Assembly: GCF_019649055.1 (NCBI RefSeq) | Contig: NW_026570514.1 | Span: forward strand, 1-64,000 | Source: Paramacrobiotus metropolitanus | Lineage: Eukaryota > Tardigrada > Eutardigrada > Parachela > Macrobiotidae | Direction of reading: 5' to 3' | DNA: 64,000 nucleotides | Part shown: one piece after another, positions 10,837 to 22,433 of the stretch | How the letters are laid out: every line of letters starts with the position of its first letter | How positions within the stretch are numbered: the first letter of the stretch is position 1 | Made by a program: the position numbers and the translations under genes | The notes under the pieces: generated by a model | What the model saw: the letters and a program-made list of their open reading frames with translations, nothing else | Database searches by the model: none | What the model was told of the DNA's origin: nothing

Positions 10837-13800
10837 CTATTCGCCGTCTGCGCTAGTTGAGGGTGCATCCGCATCCCTGTCCTGGTTTCCAGACTGAAGC
10901 TGCTTCAGGGGGTGTGGGTCGCGGGGTTGGAATCGGTGCAGCTCTCCAGAGGATTTCGGCAAGACTGGATAGAATTTGGACCCGGTGTACAACAACCGCA
11001 GCGGCTCGGACGCTAACGGTTCCCACTCCCCAGCCAGGGACCGAAACACCTGCCCTTTGTCGGATTCATTCAAAATATCCGCCAACTATAATAAACGGCA
11101 AACTGTGTTACAACTATCAGCACACACACACACACACACAGACACAGCTGAAACGTATACCTTTTCATCTGTGTGGTCTTCACTCCACTGCAGTGGATTC
11201 CTCCGGCTGGTGGCCCCTGCTGTTGAATCGTGAACAAAAATTGCACGAGACAACATAGTGGCCAAGAGGTACAGGGGTCCCCAGTGGAAGTTGAGTGGAC
11301 GGGGGCCAAGGGGATCGGCAACAGCGTGGCGGGCAATTGAAATGGAAGTAATGCCCAAAAATGCAACTCCGCTCTCGAGTTCCCCTCTTTTCAGGCACTC
11401 AGCCAACACATGCAACAGTCCCAAACGAACGTGGAAATGCAAATCAGTATTGCCGGTCAATGCGATAGAGACCGCGGGATACAGACAGCTACCACTCTGC
11501 GCTCCCGGGTCAGCGACATTGAAATACTTCAGAAACGCGTCGTAGAAGATCTGCCCCACCATCCACTTGACGCTGCTTACGGCTTCTGCTTCACTGGTGA
11601 GCGGTGTAAGACTGCGCAGACCAATGAAAATGTGGTAAGCCAAGCTATTGCACTCGCTCATAACCTGCAGACAGAATCAGTTTACTAAATAACGAGATAG
11701 ACCACCGCATGAACAGCTGCCGCGCATACCGTTTGCATTGGAGCGAACTCTTGTTTGCTATCAGCCACGTCAGAAAACCGGGCAATGGATTTCCTAACGT
11801 CTTCGACTTTTCCCTTCACACTCAGTTTCGGAGGGAAGATGGGGACCTACGAAGAGAAATAAATGGTGTACAGGCTCGACAAATTCTATTCTATAAGTCG
11901 TTTCACGCACCCGCACGCCATCCGTCCCGAAAGTAAATCGCGATTCGTCGAAAACAAAGGCTTTCTGGGCGAAGCTTTCTACGATGGTGGCTTGAGACTC
12001 CGTTATCTCCAGCTTGTCAGCTCCGATTCGCATATACATCAACTTTTCCACCAGAACGAAAGAGTTGGCAATTAGTTGATCATAGGCCCTTCCAAGGCAT
12101 TCATATTGGCGCTGCTTTGGGTTAAAGTAGCCGAAAATGTCTAGATCGGCTTTCACAATGCATTTCGCTGGATCGGGATCGTAGTCGAATTTATGGAACT
12201 TAACAACGGACACCAGTTCAGGAAGATGGCAGTGGCGCTCGAGAATGCGAATCTCGTTGGCTTTTCCCGAGCTCATCTGAAATACCCAGTACATGTTGTT
12301 ACTTGACAAACTGGATAAAGATTTTGTGCATAGATAGGTAATAATCAGTGCTGCATACTATCTGGAGAATTTGGCTCCTTCTCTGAGCATCAAGGATCGT
12401 GAGGGACGTGGTCAGCAGTGAAGCACACTGCTGCGCGGCCAATGGTGTAGCAACAGACCGCTTGTCTGTGAAACCCAGGAAGGTGGATGATGGGTAGGCC
12501 ATGCCGAGGCTCTGCAGCTCCTATAAACCAATAATAATAGACAATAAAGCTTGCAATACAAGGCATATCCTGTACTGTTACCGCGTCATCGGGCACATCG
12601 AAGACTGGGATGGGCGAAGATGCCAGAACAGTTTCCACCGCGGTTGAGCTTTTTGACGCTGCTTTGCTGCGGCTTTTATACGTCCGACGGGGCTTGGTGG
12701 CCGCAGTCTTGGGCTCGGCGCTGGTGTTGGGGTCAACCGAGGGTGCAGCTTTCGATTGTGCCGCGGCGGTGGCAGCCGCCGCCGCCGCCCCTCTGGTTCT
12801 CATGCGACCTTCATCCTTTTGACCAGGTTCCTTCTCTGGAAGCACGATATTCAAGCCCATCTCTTCCTTTGCCTAATAAAATGGTATTTGCATGAGAGCG
12901 AGACACTGAACCTGCGCAAGAGTACGCTTCCTTAGCTTACCACGTTAGGGAAATCACAGGCCCAACGAAACGTTCGGAAGTTTTCGTCTCGTAAGATGCA
13001 TTCGACTGCCGCATTGAAGCGGTCAAACAGCTCACGGTCGGAATTGGAGAAGGATTTTGGATGAAGCAACAAGGAGAGTTTCTGCGGCGGCATAAGAGTG
13101 CCAAAAATCCAGGATAGTTTTCGCTGGATGCTTCCCTGACCTGCCGAGACGTAACGAACTTCCGATCTGCCAGGCGCGCGAAAAGGCGTCGCACGAGAAC
13201 CATACTATCATCCGGCAACTGCGCCATATCGCAGAGCGTTCTGAAGACTCTCTGGGCGCTATCTGCAGTTCGTGTTTCCACTTGCAAAGGCAGAATGTCC
13301 TTGCGAAGACACGGGAACATCTCGGCAAACTTCTCCTTCAAATCCTTCGCGAAAGGTTCGGACACCACTTTATCTTTCTCCTGGGGTTTGGTTAGAATCG
13401 AATAAAATACCGGCGGGCGATCCGAAGCCTGCAGCTGGTTTTTCAAGCAGTGGTCGTCGACGGTGCGCTGAAAAATGTCGCGGATAATCTCCAGGGCTTC
13501 CAAACCCAACCGCGGCAGATGCTCGTACGCCTCCTTAGCCCATTCGTGGGTGATAATTTGCTGAATCTGCTGACGGGAACAGTTCTTGTAAAGCGTCATC
13601 AGGAATTTTTCTCGTCTCAGAATTCGGCCCACATGATATCGCTGGACGCCCTTGAGGAGGTCAATCTTAAGGCGTCTGGATTTAATGGCTGCCATTATCT
13701 CTCTATCTGTGCGCAAATCCGTTTCGATGTGCCCAACCAGCTCCCATTTTGGCTCATTCTCACCCACTTCTCTCCGGTTGCGGAGCGTTTCAGCAAGTTT

Positions 13801-16407
13801 AACGGCATTTATCATATCCGGGAGACGCACGCCTGGAATCCCAGGCAGCGAGTTGATCTGACTGTGGAGAAACGTATCTGTGGTGAAAAACTTCTCACGC
13901 AATATATCCGGAACGACTTTTTCGGTGGAAACCCTTTCGAACTCCTCCTGAGTGAGAAAGTGATCATCGGTCACTACATGCGGCATATCCTCAAGCGTAG
14001 GGAATTCCGGATTGCCATTAGCCCTGAGCTTTTCCACTGTGGCTCGTCGAACAGCTTCAACGTTCTGGGGAGTTTGGACGTCGTCGAATCCATGATTCTC
14101 ATTACGCGCTTCGGCCCGCTTATCGTGCGGACACTGTTTGAAGACTTTCCTGTCCAAAACAACCTTCGTGAACAGATCCAAATCAGCAAAGTTGACTGCT
14201 GAAGCGATATTTGCGCCTAGCTGACCTCCCATATGCGGCGTGGCCGGAGACAGTATCATAGTCTGTCCTGCGCCTTGCATTGCGTAGTACACGTGAACGC
14301 CCCGCATGATCAGCTCCTCGACAACCAGAAGAAGGGCCTGCTTATGGAAACTGCCAATTGCATACAAATCACACTCGCATTTTAATTTCCCTGCTTCCAT
14401 AAGCTTCTTTACGACCTCCTGCAGCACAGGCGCATCCTTTGGCGCCACAACGATCCAGAGTTTCTTCCCGCGGTCTCCATCCGTCCAGTGGACTGTATTG
14501 ACGCTGCCCATAAGATAATCTTCCCGGTGGAGGGCAAAAAACGAACAGGCGGTGGAGAAAAGCCATTCGGGAACGGTAATTGCGGTGTGACTGTCGAGAC
14601 TGAAGACTTCCTCCATCACACGCATTAAGCAAATTAAACCGTGGTCTTTGGGTGGCTAAAACATCAACCGCTCCCATTAATGCTAGTTTATATAAATATA
14701 TATAAATTATAAAGGAAGTTGAATTTCACGCCGCTACAAATGCTTACATGCTCTACAACTTCCGGTGTAAGATGGGCATAAATGCCTTGGAAGGTTTTGT
14801 CCTGGAAGGCAGCGTACGAGACCAGGCAGAAGAGTTCATGGAATGCCCTTGGCAATCGCGCCTTCGATATCTGCTTGAGAGGAGAATCTTTCAGGGCTAA
14901 AAGCTCTGCACGCATTTTGGCCACCTTTTCTTTCTGCCGATTCATGATAGTTCTCCAATGCTCTCCCTTCTTCAGTTCATATTCTTTGCCGTCTTTCTTT
15001 ATCTGCACCATTCCTTGACCCTTGACACCTTTGAATTTCTGGAAGAGATATGTAATTTTCCCGGACTCTTCCAGCTTCTTGAAGTGATCGGAATCAAGCA
15101 GCTCCTCTTCCGTATACTTCATTTCTTCACTCTCAACCAGCTAGAAAAGTTATCAACATGACAAATTCTTACGACCACAAAAGACTAAGAGGAAGAGAAC
15201 CACGTACCAGCCCCGCATACCACTCCTCCTTTTCATAGACACGCGAAAGTTTCTTGATCAGCCTGCTTAACTGCTCGCCGTATTTTTCACGCTCTAGGAC
15301 GTATTGAAAAGTCGGCAATTCATGTACATAGTGCTCCCACTCCGACTCTGGCACGAAAGAAGGAGACCGCTCACAGCCTTTCGGTGACTGCAATGTTAAA
15401 AGGGCACTTGTAGGACGTAGAATTCTTAGATCAAAGAAGATTCAAGGCAAAAATATGCATACTTCATAAGCTCGTTTGAAAATATCAGTCCATGTGTCAG
15501 GATCAATTGGCGGCACGGGTGCTTTGATGAAGATGTGTTCATCAGGCGTGTCAACATAACCGTCAGCATCTTCGTCCGCATCTTCGTCCGCAGCCGACTC
15601 GTCCTCAGATTCGGATTTTGCGTCGTCCGCTTCCGCTTCGCTGCTGCCGTCTTCATCGTCGCTGCCCCCTTCATGTCCAGCACCGGCGTCGTCCTCGATG
15701 CCAGTGTGTAAAGTGGGTGATGAAGGAGACTGGTGAGCTGCGGCGGCTTCGGCTTCTACGCCACCGGTATCCATCTCTTCCTGACCACCGGCGTGTTCAT
15801 TTCCGTTGTCGTCCTCATCGTCGTCGTCATTGTCGTTCTTGCCGCTAGTGCGTGAGCCGATGGCGGGAGAATGCGGTATAGGTAGGATTTGGCTTACGTT
15901 GCGGTCATGATCAGCAACATTTTCAACCGTAACCTCATTCGCCACCTGAAGATTGTGGCACGACTGATCACCGCCGTTATCGCTCGAGGCAGGCGACGGT
16001 ACAGATTCCATCGGCGACGCGGGCCCGACCGGAGGCGAGTCTGCGATCGGCTCCGGTGACACTGGAGCTTCGTCCGGGTGCTGGTTGTCGGCAGCTTCGG
16101 TGGCAGCGGCTGCTGCTGACCGATCACAGAATTCATTCATGTGCTGCAAGGCCTCGGCAGCGTCTGCCGCCGTGTAGGTGTTCTTGCTACTACTGCTGTT
16201 GCTGCTAACCACCGCCGCTGGTTCAGCAGCAGACAAGTTAAATTTAACTCGCTTTGCCGGGCGCAGCTCAACGAGCACACTTGGTGGATTGGACAGGGCT
16301 TCATTTCTGAATAGTTCGTCTTGCGTTGGCCTGGGTGGTGATCCTTGTGGCTGCTTGGGCTTACGTTTACCGGCGGCCTGGGTTGAAGGTCGCTTAGGAC
16401 GGGGCAT
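10837..16407 (-). CDS. JmjC-domain protein with C-terminal OTU-like (probably inactive) domain
   Basis: Eleven exons: 16407-15463, 15387-15208, 15140-14748, 14655-13141, 13081-12941, 12872-12582, 12520-12359, 12276-11911, 11846-11730, 11664-11161, 11085-10837. All ten introns (59-92 nt) are GT-AG and phase 0, giving ~1620 aa. Residues 1-315 are disordered and acidic with nuclear-localisation-like segments (PKRP, PAKRVKF). The JmjC domain has His549-x-Glu551 (HRED) and His647 (PHMGG), followed by SAVNFADLDLF, so the Fe(II) triad of a KDM4-like 2-oxoglutarate oxygenase is present. Residues ~1420-1580 look OTU-like: SGSC (Cys1430) LYPAVSIALTG, later HWGPLYLLA, then LLYTGSKFYPVL. The Asp before the Cys and the HY histidine are replaced, suggesting a dead protease. 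A splice acceptor (CTTATAG) ends 3 nt before the ATG, so a 5' leader exon is likely. Nuclear chromatin role inferred. Confidence 0.78.
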
Positions 16408-16718
16408 GGTCTATAAGAAAATGTGATAGAACCAATATCCATCCAGCATCTAGATCGACCTGCCTTACTATTGCGCGTACAAGTGTAGTTTAGTTTTTTG
16501 TTGAGTGACTTATAGTTTACCGTGTTTCTGTTACTTTAACTAAACACTCTGTGCATTTTCTCAGGTTCAGTCCGCTCAACTTCATTTATCATTCCTGCTT
16601 GTCAACCCACAAACCAGCCAACAACAACCGCAACAACGTGAATATACTAGTAGTAAACAAATTACATAAAAGCCCAGAAATACTACGCACGACACAGAAA
16701 CAGCTTGCCGCTAAGACA

Positions 16719-18272
16719 CTACATTCCGACCGCCGCAGCTGCCATGGCTTCTTCCTCGTCCGCCTTCTTCTTCAGCGCCTTATACCGCTCCTGCACTTCT
16801 CGGACCCGCTTTGCAGACTTAGCCGCAGTCTCCCGCTTGGTGTGGGCAGCCAGGCGCTTCCGACGCTCCGCCGATGTCTCGCGGGCATGCTGACGCTTCT
16901 TCGCCTTCTCTTTGGGGCGCTCTTTATTCTTGCGGCTCTTCTTCCGGCGACCCGTGTTGGCCCGATTATGCCGCACCCGTGTGGCTTCCACCTGCTGTTC
17001 GGCTAACGTCCACAGGCGCAGATTGCGCTCCTTCCGCCGTTTCTTCCGCTCGCTCTCACTCGCTTGCACTTGCAACAGCGCCTTCTTCTCGGCCTCGGCA
17101 CCGATGCGGTCACGCTCGTCCTGCCATAGGCGCGCCAGCAGCGCCTCCTCGGCCTGCTTCGCTTCCTCCGCGCGCCGAGCATTCTCCTCTGCCAGTCGGA
17201 CACGCTCGCGCTGCTCTTCTTCCCGTTCCCGGTGGCGCATCTCCACTCGCTCCTTCTCTGCTTCGCGCGCGCGGATCCCATCCAGCACTGCCTGGTGGCG
17301 CTCATTCAACACTGCAACAAAAACAACAGCTGTTATTCAACATCAGCGTCTGTATTCAAGCTAACATCAGTAGATCGGAATTTTACCAGTGTCGGCGGCG
17401 CTAAACGCTTCAGAAAGGGCAGTATAGATGCTGCGAAAGTTTGCTGGAACATGAGCCAGATGCAGCGGTTTCTTGGTCATTTCGGAAACTTTAGGCACAA
17501 TGAAATTCCAGACGGAAACACCGCAGTCCGTCTGCGAGACGCACATGGCACGCAGGGCATCGTTCATTGCCCGGACGGCGTACCGGCAAATGGAGCACTG
17601 TGGGTAGATCGGTGGGACGTGGAAGACCAGGATCTGTTCATAGAAACCCTCCAGGCAACCTGCATGCTCCTTCAGCAACCCGATAACGCGAGCCACCTCC
17701 TTCCGCACTCCCTCCTCAGTGCCCTGTCCGAACCAGAAAGGCTGCAAGTCGTTAGTGCCGGCAACCAGCAGGAGACGTTGGCGACGCTGGCCGGGGATGG
17801 GTTTGGGCCATGCCGCCGGTCCTTCGCGTTCACGACGGTGGGCCATGTCGTTGAAATGCTCCGGCAGCCGGCGCGAGAACGGAATCCCTTCTCCAATCTC
17901 CCTCAACACCGTCTCCATTTTGGCGCCGGCATGTGAAAAGACCGCGACAGGCAGGTTGTTGACTGTCGGGAAGATCATGCCGATGCTGATCCCGAACGCG
18001 CGGTCTGTGCAGAGGAAAACGCGGCGGATCTGGCTGTCGCCCCATATGATCAGCACAGCCTCAGCGAAATTGCCACACTCCTGGATGCTCGAACGGCCCT
18101 CCATCTTCACCCACTCAAAATAAGGAAGGAAGCTGGCGCGCGGGAAAACAATGGCGCTAGCGGCGGCGCTGCGGCAAGAGCTGGTGGGGTTGGCTGGCAG
18201 GGCTGGGCGCGGGGCGGAGGACGGCATGGCGGGGCGGCGCTGACGGGACGACGACGACGACGGCGACGACAT
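16719..18272 (-). CDS. SGNH/GDSL hydrolase-like protein with charged helical C-terminus
   Basis: Two exons, 18272-17387 and 17311-16719, with a 75-nt GT-AG intron in phase 1; 492 aa. After a Ser/Pro/Ala-rich start the SGNH blocks appear: IIWGDSQ (Ser80), SHAGAK (Gly115), VAGTNDL (Asn174) and LHLAH (His271/274). The C-terminal ~190 residues are a long Arg/Glu/Lys-rich predicted coiled coil ending in a very basic stretch. Esterase or lipase activity is possible, but no signal peptide is seen. A splice acceptor (CTTGTAG) ends 2 nt before the ATG. It lies 311 bp upstream of the JmjC gene on the same strand. SGNH domains also occur in some transposon proteins, so mobile-element origin is an alternative. 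Confidence 0.65.
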
Positions 18273-18447
18273 TCCTACAAGCTAATTTAACACATAAGCA
18301 TGCAGACAATTATTAAGTATTAAATTACTACAACTACCTATATGCACGAGTTTGTAGAAAAACCTATCATGTACTGGTTTATAGTGAATCTACACGGTTG
18401 TACGCGCAATAACCAAATAATATTTAACAACAACACCCATGACGTAC

Positions 18448-18771
18448 CTGTGTATGCGGAATGGTAAGCGTGAAACAGTACCGTCCAGTCCAGCAGCTGC
18501 AGAAGAACTGGCTTGCTTAAGCACAATTTGTGCAAGCTCGCCTTGACGGTGACAGGAAGCGGCTCGCCTTAGCGCAATTGCGCAGACTCGCCGGGTGACA
18601 GGAGACGAACTGACGAGGAGCACGATGGAGGGACGGCAGGCAAGAGGTTTGCTACAGCGCAATTGCGCGAGCTCACCTCAGACGGGGAACGGTTCGCTAG
18701 AGTGCAATTTGCACCAGCTCACCACGCAGGCAGTGGTCCAATCTCTGGGCAATGGATGGACGTCCGATCAC
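18448..18771 (-). other. Putative 5' leader exon of the SGNH gene
   Basis: On the minus strand a good acceptor (ATTTACAG, ending at 18772) and a good donor (CACAG|GTACGTC, at 18448/18447) delimit 324 nt. The donor could splice over 173 nt to the acceptor at 18275, just before the SGNH ATG. No ATG-led frame continues into the coding exon. Four palindromes lie inside. Splice-site match is the only evidence. Confidence 0.4.
18521..18714. repeat. Four dispersed palindromes with core CAATT(T)G
   Basis: Palindromes GCACAATTTGTGC (18521-18533), GCGCAATTGCGC (18572-18583), GCGCAATTGCGC (18657-18668) and GTGCAATTTGCAC (18702-18714). Flanks are also related (GCTCGCC or GCTCACC follow each copy). Arm bases differ between copies in matching pairs, so symmetry is kept. 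Confidence 0.7.
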
Positions 18772-18899
18772 CTGTAAATATACAAATATACAGCAATATT
18801 AATAATTACCATGATAACGATTAATATAACAACTACGCAGCCGTAATTTACGATAGCTAGCGGGTAGGCTCAACGACATACTGGCCATCATTTTTCTGT

Positions 18900-19420
18900 A
18901 CTTCAACGTTTTTATTTAATTATTTTAATAATTATCATCTTTGACAAATTAATTTTTACCACCATATTTCATTTTTTCTAACCGATTATTATTATTATAT
19001 AACTTTAAAGCCAAAATCAGGCATGACAATGTTGAACCCGATAACTAATGGAAAGGAGAACTAATGCTGACATCTGATAATAGAGCACGTTCAGGTAGCT
19101 ATGCACATGCTGTTCTAGTGGACCGAGGGCCGCCGAGGTACTGCTCAGGGGTGCACGGCCCCACAGACGTAATATTCCCTACGCAGCAGCGCCGCATTAT
19201 CACATCAGTTTAAGCGCAGCGCCTCTGAATGACAGCCGGCAAAATGCATAGCCCAGTGCATTCAAAGAACCCAAACATAAACGATTATTTGGCAGCTCTG
19301 GCATTAAATTAGAACAACAGATATGCAATAACAAATTGCTAATCACAGTTATCCAATTAATTACTGCTTTACCGAACAGAGGCATTTATATTTCACTCTA
19401 AAATCTGAACTACAAAATCT
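18900..19420. repeat. Partial, diverged copy of a ~0.7 kb interspersed repeat
   Basis: Shares with the copies at 20430 and 21215 an ordered set of words: an AT-rich start, TTGAACCCGATA (about 19033), a GATAATAG/GCACATTTAGGTA-like stretch and GTGGACCGAGGGCC (about 19118), then GCCCCACAGACGTAATATT. The right half of the repeat is missing. The remaining sequence in this interval shows no gene. Confidence 0.6.
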
Positions 19421-19596
19421 GAACATCTTTTGGTGCACTCAAGTCAGCTTATTACTTCCGGCGCTTATAAAAACACGAAGTGGCGTTTTCTTGTCTGCTT
19501 CGCAGTCAGCGAAAACATTCCGTCGCGGACTCGCTGTGCAAATTACGTATTATTATTCGTATACTACTCGTATGAATTTGTAATTAACGTATAGTT

Positions 19597-19659
19597 AGGG
19601 ACCATACACAAACTACGTACAGAACGAATTTTCGGGAACGTAGTTTATAGATAGTCCCT
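19597..19659. repeat. Imperfect 22-bp inverted repeat (fold-back remnant)
   Basis: Left arm 19597-19618 (AGGGACCATACACAAACTAC..) and right arm 19638-19659 pair at about 18 of 22 positions around a 19-nt loop. This looks like the collapsed ends of a small MITE. A TATA-like CTTATAAAAAC lies at about 19465, with no gene after it. Confidence 0.5.
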
Positions 19660-19858
19660 TACAGTATCTTCCTTTGTGTAACTTGATGCTTTGCTGTGCT
19701 AAACCACCCCCCTAAAATGTGCGAATCAGAATCGTGTAACATTTTGGTTACAGACTTTCCATAGACCTGACGAAAACATGCCATAAACTGCAATTATTCT
19801 AGTTTAACCGACTGCCAACTGTCAGTCCGTCTGAAAATATTTTAGTATAGATGTCTGA

Positions 19859-19942
19859 AGTCAACTTGCCACCTTTTTTTACAGTGAGTCGTATCCGATC
19901 ATTAGCATACAACTCACTGTAAGAAAAGGTGGCAAGTTGACT
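19859..19942. repeat. 31-bp near-perfect hairpin with 22-nt loop
   Basis: Left arm 19859-19889 (AGTCAACTTGCCACC...) and right arm 19912-19942 match at 30 of 31 positions around a 22-nt loop (19890-19911). No target-site duplication was recognised. The size fits a MITE core or a small-RNA hairpin. Confidence 0.7.
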
Positions 19943-20429
19943 CGACAATACAGTAATTACAGTTACTCGTATAGTTGCAGAAGTAATATTCTTCTGTACA
20001 GTAGATAACGCTCATTCTCTGCCGTACAGAAGTATGGTACTTCTACGAGTGTCGAGGAAATTGTTCTAATTCTGCATTCCACTGGTGTTTACATCAGTCA
20101 TCAAGTTCTGGATGAGCTGTCACGTTCTTCGTGGTCAGGTAAATTGTTTGTGTTCCATTACGAAACCGACCTGGATAGAACTGAACCGACCGTAAATCTT
20201 TTAGAAGTTGTACTCATCATGCTATATTCCTTATTCCTGAACCTGAAATTTGGGCGCTATACGTATTTACAGCGTACAATAGTGACAAGCTGTCACTAAG
20301 TCATAATTTTATTAAAAACTTTTTCTATGGCTGCGTTTCATTTTTTGACGTAGTAATAATTGTAGCACTTTAGCTGACTACGAAAATTATTTTTTAATTC
20401 GGTACTTTCCGGCTACAGTAATTCACAGT

Positions 20430-21110
20430 CCGCAAAGATTAGTCCCAGGTATTGCCAACGATATACTGTTCGTCGCTATTCTGAACGACAGCGTTATTAA
20501 TTACTTATATGAATACCTATCATCTGCGACAAGTTAATATTTATCCACAAATTTCACTTTATATAATTAGATAATGTTAAAGCTATACCAAGCGTAACAC
20601 GATTGAACCCGATATCTTAAAACCACTAGAACGTAGATTTGGAGCAGCTATCTTATAATGGCATGTAAGCGCAGAGCACATTTAGGTACCACTACACAAG
20701 GCGTTCCACTGGACCGAGGGCCGTGCTGAGCTACTACGCAAGGGTGCGCACCCCCACAGACATAACATTAATTTCCTAGCTGTATCGTATTTTTGCTTCA
20801 GTTTACTGAATACTTTACACTGGACTAACGTTATAATATTATATTCTGTAGTCTGGTGTATAACTTTTAATAAAAACAAATATTTACGAAAAGATCTTAC
20901 CGCTCTGCCATGCACTCGCTTCCGAAACGGTTGGTGCATGTGAAATTTCGATAATAGCTATCATGAAGAAACTAAACAGAAGACTACGGCAGCACACGGG
21001 GAAGCACGCTCGCATGAATTTATACGATAGCATTTGTCGATAGATATACAACAGGGAAATGCGGCATCGTGCTGGGCGCCAAGGCAAGCGCTGATAAACT
21101 GATCCGGATT
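20430..21110. repeat. Interspersed repeat, copy 2
   Basis: About 680 bp, collinear with the next copy: GCCAACGATATA start, GATTGAACCCGATATC (about 20602), CCACTGGACCGAGGGCCGTGC (20 bases from 20706), an AATAAAAACAAATATTTACG stretch, GCACACGGGGAAGCACGCTC, and GGCGCCAAGGCAAGCGCTGAT. No coding frame. On the minus strand TAGCTCAGCACGG resembles a tRNA A box and GGTTCAATCG a B box, but they are ~130 bp apart. Confidence 0.7.
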
Positions 21111-21214
21111 TTTTTAATTATTTTATGTTGTTTACGGTGTTGTATGAAGAGAGGATCGGCTGAGACTGAGTATTTGTCAGAAGAAGGCAAACAACATCTA
21201 GATAATCGTAATTA

Positions 21215-21900
21215 AAGATTGGTGGCAGGTATGGTCAACGATATACCTTACATTACTATTCTGTACTGCAACGTTATTTATTATTTATATGTATATATAT
21301 TTATTGTATATATCCAGTTATGATTAGATAATATTAAAGCCAATAAAAGACGTGATATAATTATTGAACCCGGGATCGTTAAACCACTAGATCTCAGAAG
21401 TGAAGCGCATATCTGATAATAGCAGGTACGGATACAGTACATTTAGATGGCAGTACACAGGCCGTTCCACTGGACCGAGGGCCGTGCGGAGCTACTGCTC
21501 GGGGGGCAAAGCCCCAAAGATAAAATATTCATTTCATAACAGTACCGCATTATTTCTTTAGTTGACCGACTAATTTATTCCGGGATAACATAATATTTTC
21601 CTCAGTCCGGTGAAACACTTTTAATAAAAATAAATATTTACGAAACATCTTGCCGCTCTGCCATACAATCGGTTAATGCATGAGAACCTTAGGTAATCGG
21701 TCGTCATAAAAAGGGAAGTAAAAAACTACGGCAGCACACCGGGAAGCACGCTCGCATGAATTTCTACGATAGCGTTTTTCGATAGAAATACACCATGGAA
21801 ATACGCCGTCGGTGATGGGCGCCATGGCAGGCGCTGATGAACTGAGCAGGATTTCTTCTTATCGTTTTATGTTATTTATTATGCTGTGTAGTGGCGATCG
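21215..21900. repeat. Interspersed repeat, copy 3 (near-tandem with copy 2)
   Basis: Same order of words as copy 2; the GGACCGAGGG landmark is about 761 bp further on (21472 against 20711). Roughly 70-80% identity by eye. Ends with GGCGCCATGGCAGGCGCTGATGAAC. No gene seen. 21900-22433 is unassigned sequence without a convincing frame. Confidence 0.7.
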
Positions 21901-22433
21901 GCTGAGACAGAATTAGAGTACTTGTCATAAAATGAGAGTAGCACTAAACCAAACACGGTATAAAAAAACCTCACCCGAAAAAACCAATAGATGCCTCTGC
22001 AGAATTAGGGAGCCGTGGAAGAACTGCGACGGATACTCTGTACGAAGGCAGATCTCAATACAGGCAATCCCACTAATGGCGGGATTTGCAATGACGAACG
22101 CACTAGAGTATCGCAGTTTTCCAAAAACACTGTAAAAATATAATTTTAAGCTTATTAAAGCTTTATTTGTGCCTTTTTACTGCAGTCAGAAATCTTCAGC
22201 TTTTTTTATTTATAAAAACAGAGGAAATTCATGCGTACATTTTGCAGTTCGAACTCTATTCAACATCAACAGAAAATTGGAGAAAACCGACCTCCTACAG
22301 CATTTTACTAGAACCGCGCTAATATGCGAGCTACTCTAATGATGGCGTGACGTGCCACTAGTAATGCCTGTATGGAGAGCTGCCCTGTCTACGAAAACCC
22401 GTGGCTCATAAGGTAAATCAGTGAAAACCTCGC

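Noticed and set aside
11121-11140. CA dinucleotide run as a regulatory element
   Set aside because: A simple microsatellite inside an intron; no reason to assign function.
13082-13140. A frameshift near the end of JmjC exon 4
   Set aside because: A 59-nt GT-AG intron (CAG|GTCAGG ... CCGCCGCAG|AAA) restores the frame exactly, so no break is needed.
13450-14202. Plus-strand 250-codon open frame
   Set aside because: Lies antisense to exon 4 of the JmjC gene, whose frame and splice sites are far better supported.
17232-17936. Plus-strand 234-codon open frame
   Set aside because: Antisense to the SGNH gene; no domain or promoter.
19120-20720. Exact tandem array of the 0.7 kb repeat including copy 1
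   Set aside because: The 1591-bp distance from copy 1 to copy 2 is not a multiple of the 761-bp spacing, and the right half of copy 1 is missing.
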